Source of the DNA: Mycobacterium sp. M26
GTDB taxonomy: Bacteria > Actinomycetota > Actinomycetes > Mycobacteriales > Mycobacteriaceae
Direction: 5' to 3'
DNA length: 64,000 nt
NCBI RefSeq assembly: GCF_001494595.1
Contig: NZ_LN929907.1
Span: 248,001 to 312,000 of the forward strand
Shown here: in pieces, positions 62,991 to 64,000 of the stretch
How the letters are laid out: every line of letters starts with the position of its first letter
Numbering within the stretch: position 1 is the first letter of the stretch
Made by a program: the position numbers and the translations under genes
The notes under the pieces: generated by a model
Databases searched by the model: none
Told to the model about the DNA's origin: nothing
What the model saw: the letters and a program-made list of their open reading frames with translations, nothing else

Positions 62991-64000
62991 CCGGAAACGG
63001 TTGCTGTGGCGCGCTTTTCGAGGTTGTCCTCAACCTCGCGCTGCCACACCCCGTAGGCGTGCGTGGTGTCCACCTCGAGTTCGAAGCGGTCGGTCATGTC
63101 CGTAGTGACATCGGCGGCGTCGACGTAGAACTGCTCGTACCACCGGCGGTACTGGTAGAGCGCACCGTCCTCCTCGCACAGCAGCGGGTTCTCGATGCGG
63201 GTCTTGTGCTTCCAGATCTCGACATCCTGCAGGAAGCCGACCTCGTAGACCTTGGAGTAGGACTGCGCGAGCTTGTCGGCCTTCTCCTTGGTCATCCCTT
63301 CCGGAACCTCCACCGAGACGCCGAACTGCAGCATGAAGGAGTTCTGCGACACCGGGTAGTGGCAGTTGATGAGAACCGAGTTGATCGTGAACTCCGGCGC
63401 CAAGTCGTTGTGCAGCCAGTTGATCATGTAGGCCGGCCCGAAGTAGGTGGCCTCCGAACGCAATTTGGTGCCCTCCCAGAGCCGCTCGGGGTGCTCGGTG
63501 AAGTCCTGTCGCCCTTTGGATTCCATGAACTGGCTGGCGGTGTGGCCTTCGAAGACGTTCTTGAAGTACGTCGGGTAGGCGTAGTGGATATAGAAGAAGT
63601 GCGCCATGTCGACGTTGTTGTCGACGATCTCGCGGCAGTGCGCGCCCTCGATGAGGATCGAGTTCCACGTCCACTTCGACCAGCGGTCGGTGCCCATGCC
63701 CTCGATCTGCGGCGGGGTCAGCTCCGGGCCAGGGGTGGAACCCTCGGGGTCATGCCACACCAGCAGCTGACCGTTGACCTCCAGGGTCTGCCACTTGCGG
63801 GTGCGCGCCAGCTTCGGAACCCGGCGCGCGTAGGGGATCTCGGCGCAGCGGCCGGTCGCGCCGTTCCAGCGCCAGTCGTGGAACGGGCAGGCGATGTTGT
63901 CACCCTTGACCGAGCCCTTGGCGAGGTCGGCGCCCAGGTGGCGGCAGTAGCCGTCCAGCACGTGGATGTCACCCTTGCTGTCGGCGTAGACCACCAGCTT
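62987..64000 (-). CDS. kshA: 3-ketosteroid-9-alpha-monooxygenase oxygenase subunit (KshA-type Rieske oxygenase), 5' end beyond the window
   Basis: 337 codons are visible and the frame runs off the right edge, missing about 48 N-terminal residues compared with M. tuberculosis KshA (386). Rieske ligands CRHLGADL and CPFHDW are present, and the mononuclear-iron motif NNVDMAHFFYIHYAYP gives Asp/His/His. KLVVYADSKGD, NWLHN, QNSFMLQ and EIWKHKTRI follow the family closely. It hydroxylates the C9 position of 3-ketosteroids with a KshB reductase. Neighbours are not steroid genes, so a KshA homologue with another substrate is possible. Stop overlaps the WhiB stop in a shared CTAG. Confidence 0.9.
   Translation of the reverse strand, partial: KLVVYADSKGDIHVLDGYCRHLGADLAKGSVKGDNIACPFHDWRWNGATGRCAEIPYARRVPKLARTRKWQTLEVNGQLLVWHDPEGSTPGPELTPPQIEGMGTDRWSKWTWNSILIEGAHCREIVDNNVDMAHFFYIHYAYPTYFKNVFEGHTASQFMESKGRQDFTEHPERLWEGTKLRSEATYFGPAYMINWLHNDLAPEFTINSVLINCHYPVSQNSFMLQFGVSVEVPEGMTKEKADKLAQSYSKVYEVGFLQDVEIWKHKTRIENPLLCEEDGALYQYRRWYEQFYVDAADVTTDMTDRFELEVDTTHAYGVWQREVEDNLEKRATATVSG

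Noticed and set aside
1..64000. CRISPR arrays, rRNA and tRNA genes
   Set aside because: No regularly spaced repeats, no rRNA-like stretches and no cloverleaf with a conserved T-loop were noticed. A covariance-model scan would be needed to exclude tRNAs formally.

Overview
The window is high-GC, gene-dense DNA from a mycobacterium, most likely a fast-growing environmental species (Mycolicibacterium type). The grounds are recognisable relatives of M. tuberculosis genes (GreA-like Rv3788, CYP138, Rv0110 rhomboid, Rv0196/Rv0197, nitrobindin Rv2717c, the Rv0022c(whiB5)-Rv0028 block, KshA), an Mce protein, F420-type luciferase-like enzymes, many TetR-controlled P450/SDR/FadD genes, and frequent leaderless starts. 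No rRNA, tRNA, CRISPR array, integrase or insertion sequence was recognised.

Layout. 0-4.3 kb: partial GreA-like factor and a complete four-gene ABC importer of the polyamine/iron type, all on the minus strand. 4.5-22 kb: mixed metabolic genes with local regulators: HugZ-like flavoprotein, esterases, a CYP138-like P450 with duplicated operator-like repeats, a GDSL hydrolase, a solitary mce gene behind a consensus CRP site and a 20-codon leader ORF, a TetR/MFS efflux pair with two matching palindromes, a FadD gene behind a perfect KstR box, SDRs, and a six-TM class III adenylate cyclase. 22-31.3 kb: an apparently lower-GC accessory block of two divergently controlled catabolic operons, each facing an HxlR-type regulator. 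One carries F420/tautomerase/isomerase/SDR/hydrolase functions. The other carries a ferredoxin-reductase fusion, a QueG-like Fe-S reductase fused to an SCP2 lipid-binding domain, and a regulator that appears to have an SCP2-like C-terminus.

31.4-48 kb: lipid/steroid-like catabolism. It has an Rv0196/Rv0197-like TetR plus molybdopterin oxidoreductase unit followed by a FadD; an opposing five-gene operon of two P450s, a 3Fe-4S ferredoxin, a NIPSNAP-like protein and a second molybdopterin oxidoreductase; and TetR-controlled LLM, P450, enoyl-CoA hydratase and SDR genes. 48-58 kb: FAD monooxygenase, KUP potassium transporter, secreted protein, rhomboid protease, D-aminoacylase, STAS protein, methyltransferase, VOC protein, nitrobindin and a beta-lactamase-fold hydrolase. 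58.3-63 kb: a compact locus equivalent to whiB5-Rv0023-Rv0028, containing an EspC-family type VII secretion-associated protein, an NlpC/P60 enzyme without a Sec signal and two DUF4226 proteins. The right edge cuts through a KshA-type steroid 9-alpha-hydroxylase gene.

The repeated theme is small catabolic operons each with a dedicated divergent or leading repressor and a visible palindromic operator. The most original candidate system is the SCP2-linked redox operon with its SCP2-containing regulator (26.1-31.3 kb). The next is the whiB5/EspC/NlpC locus.
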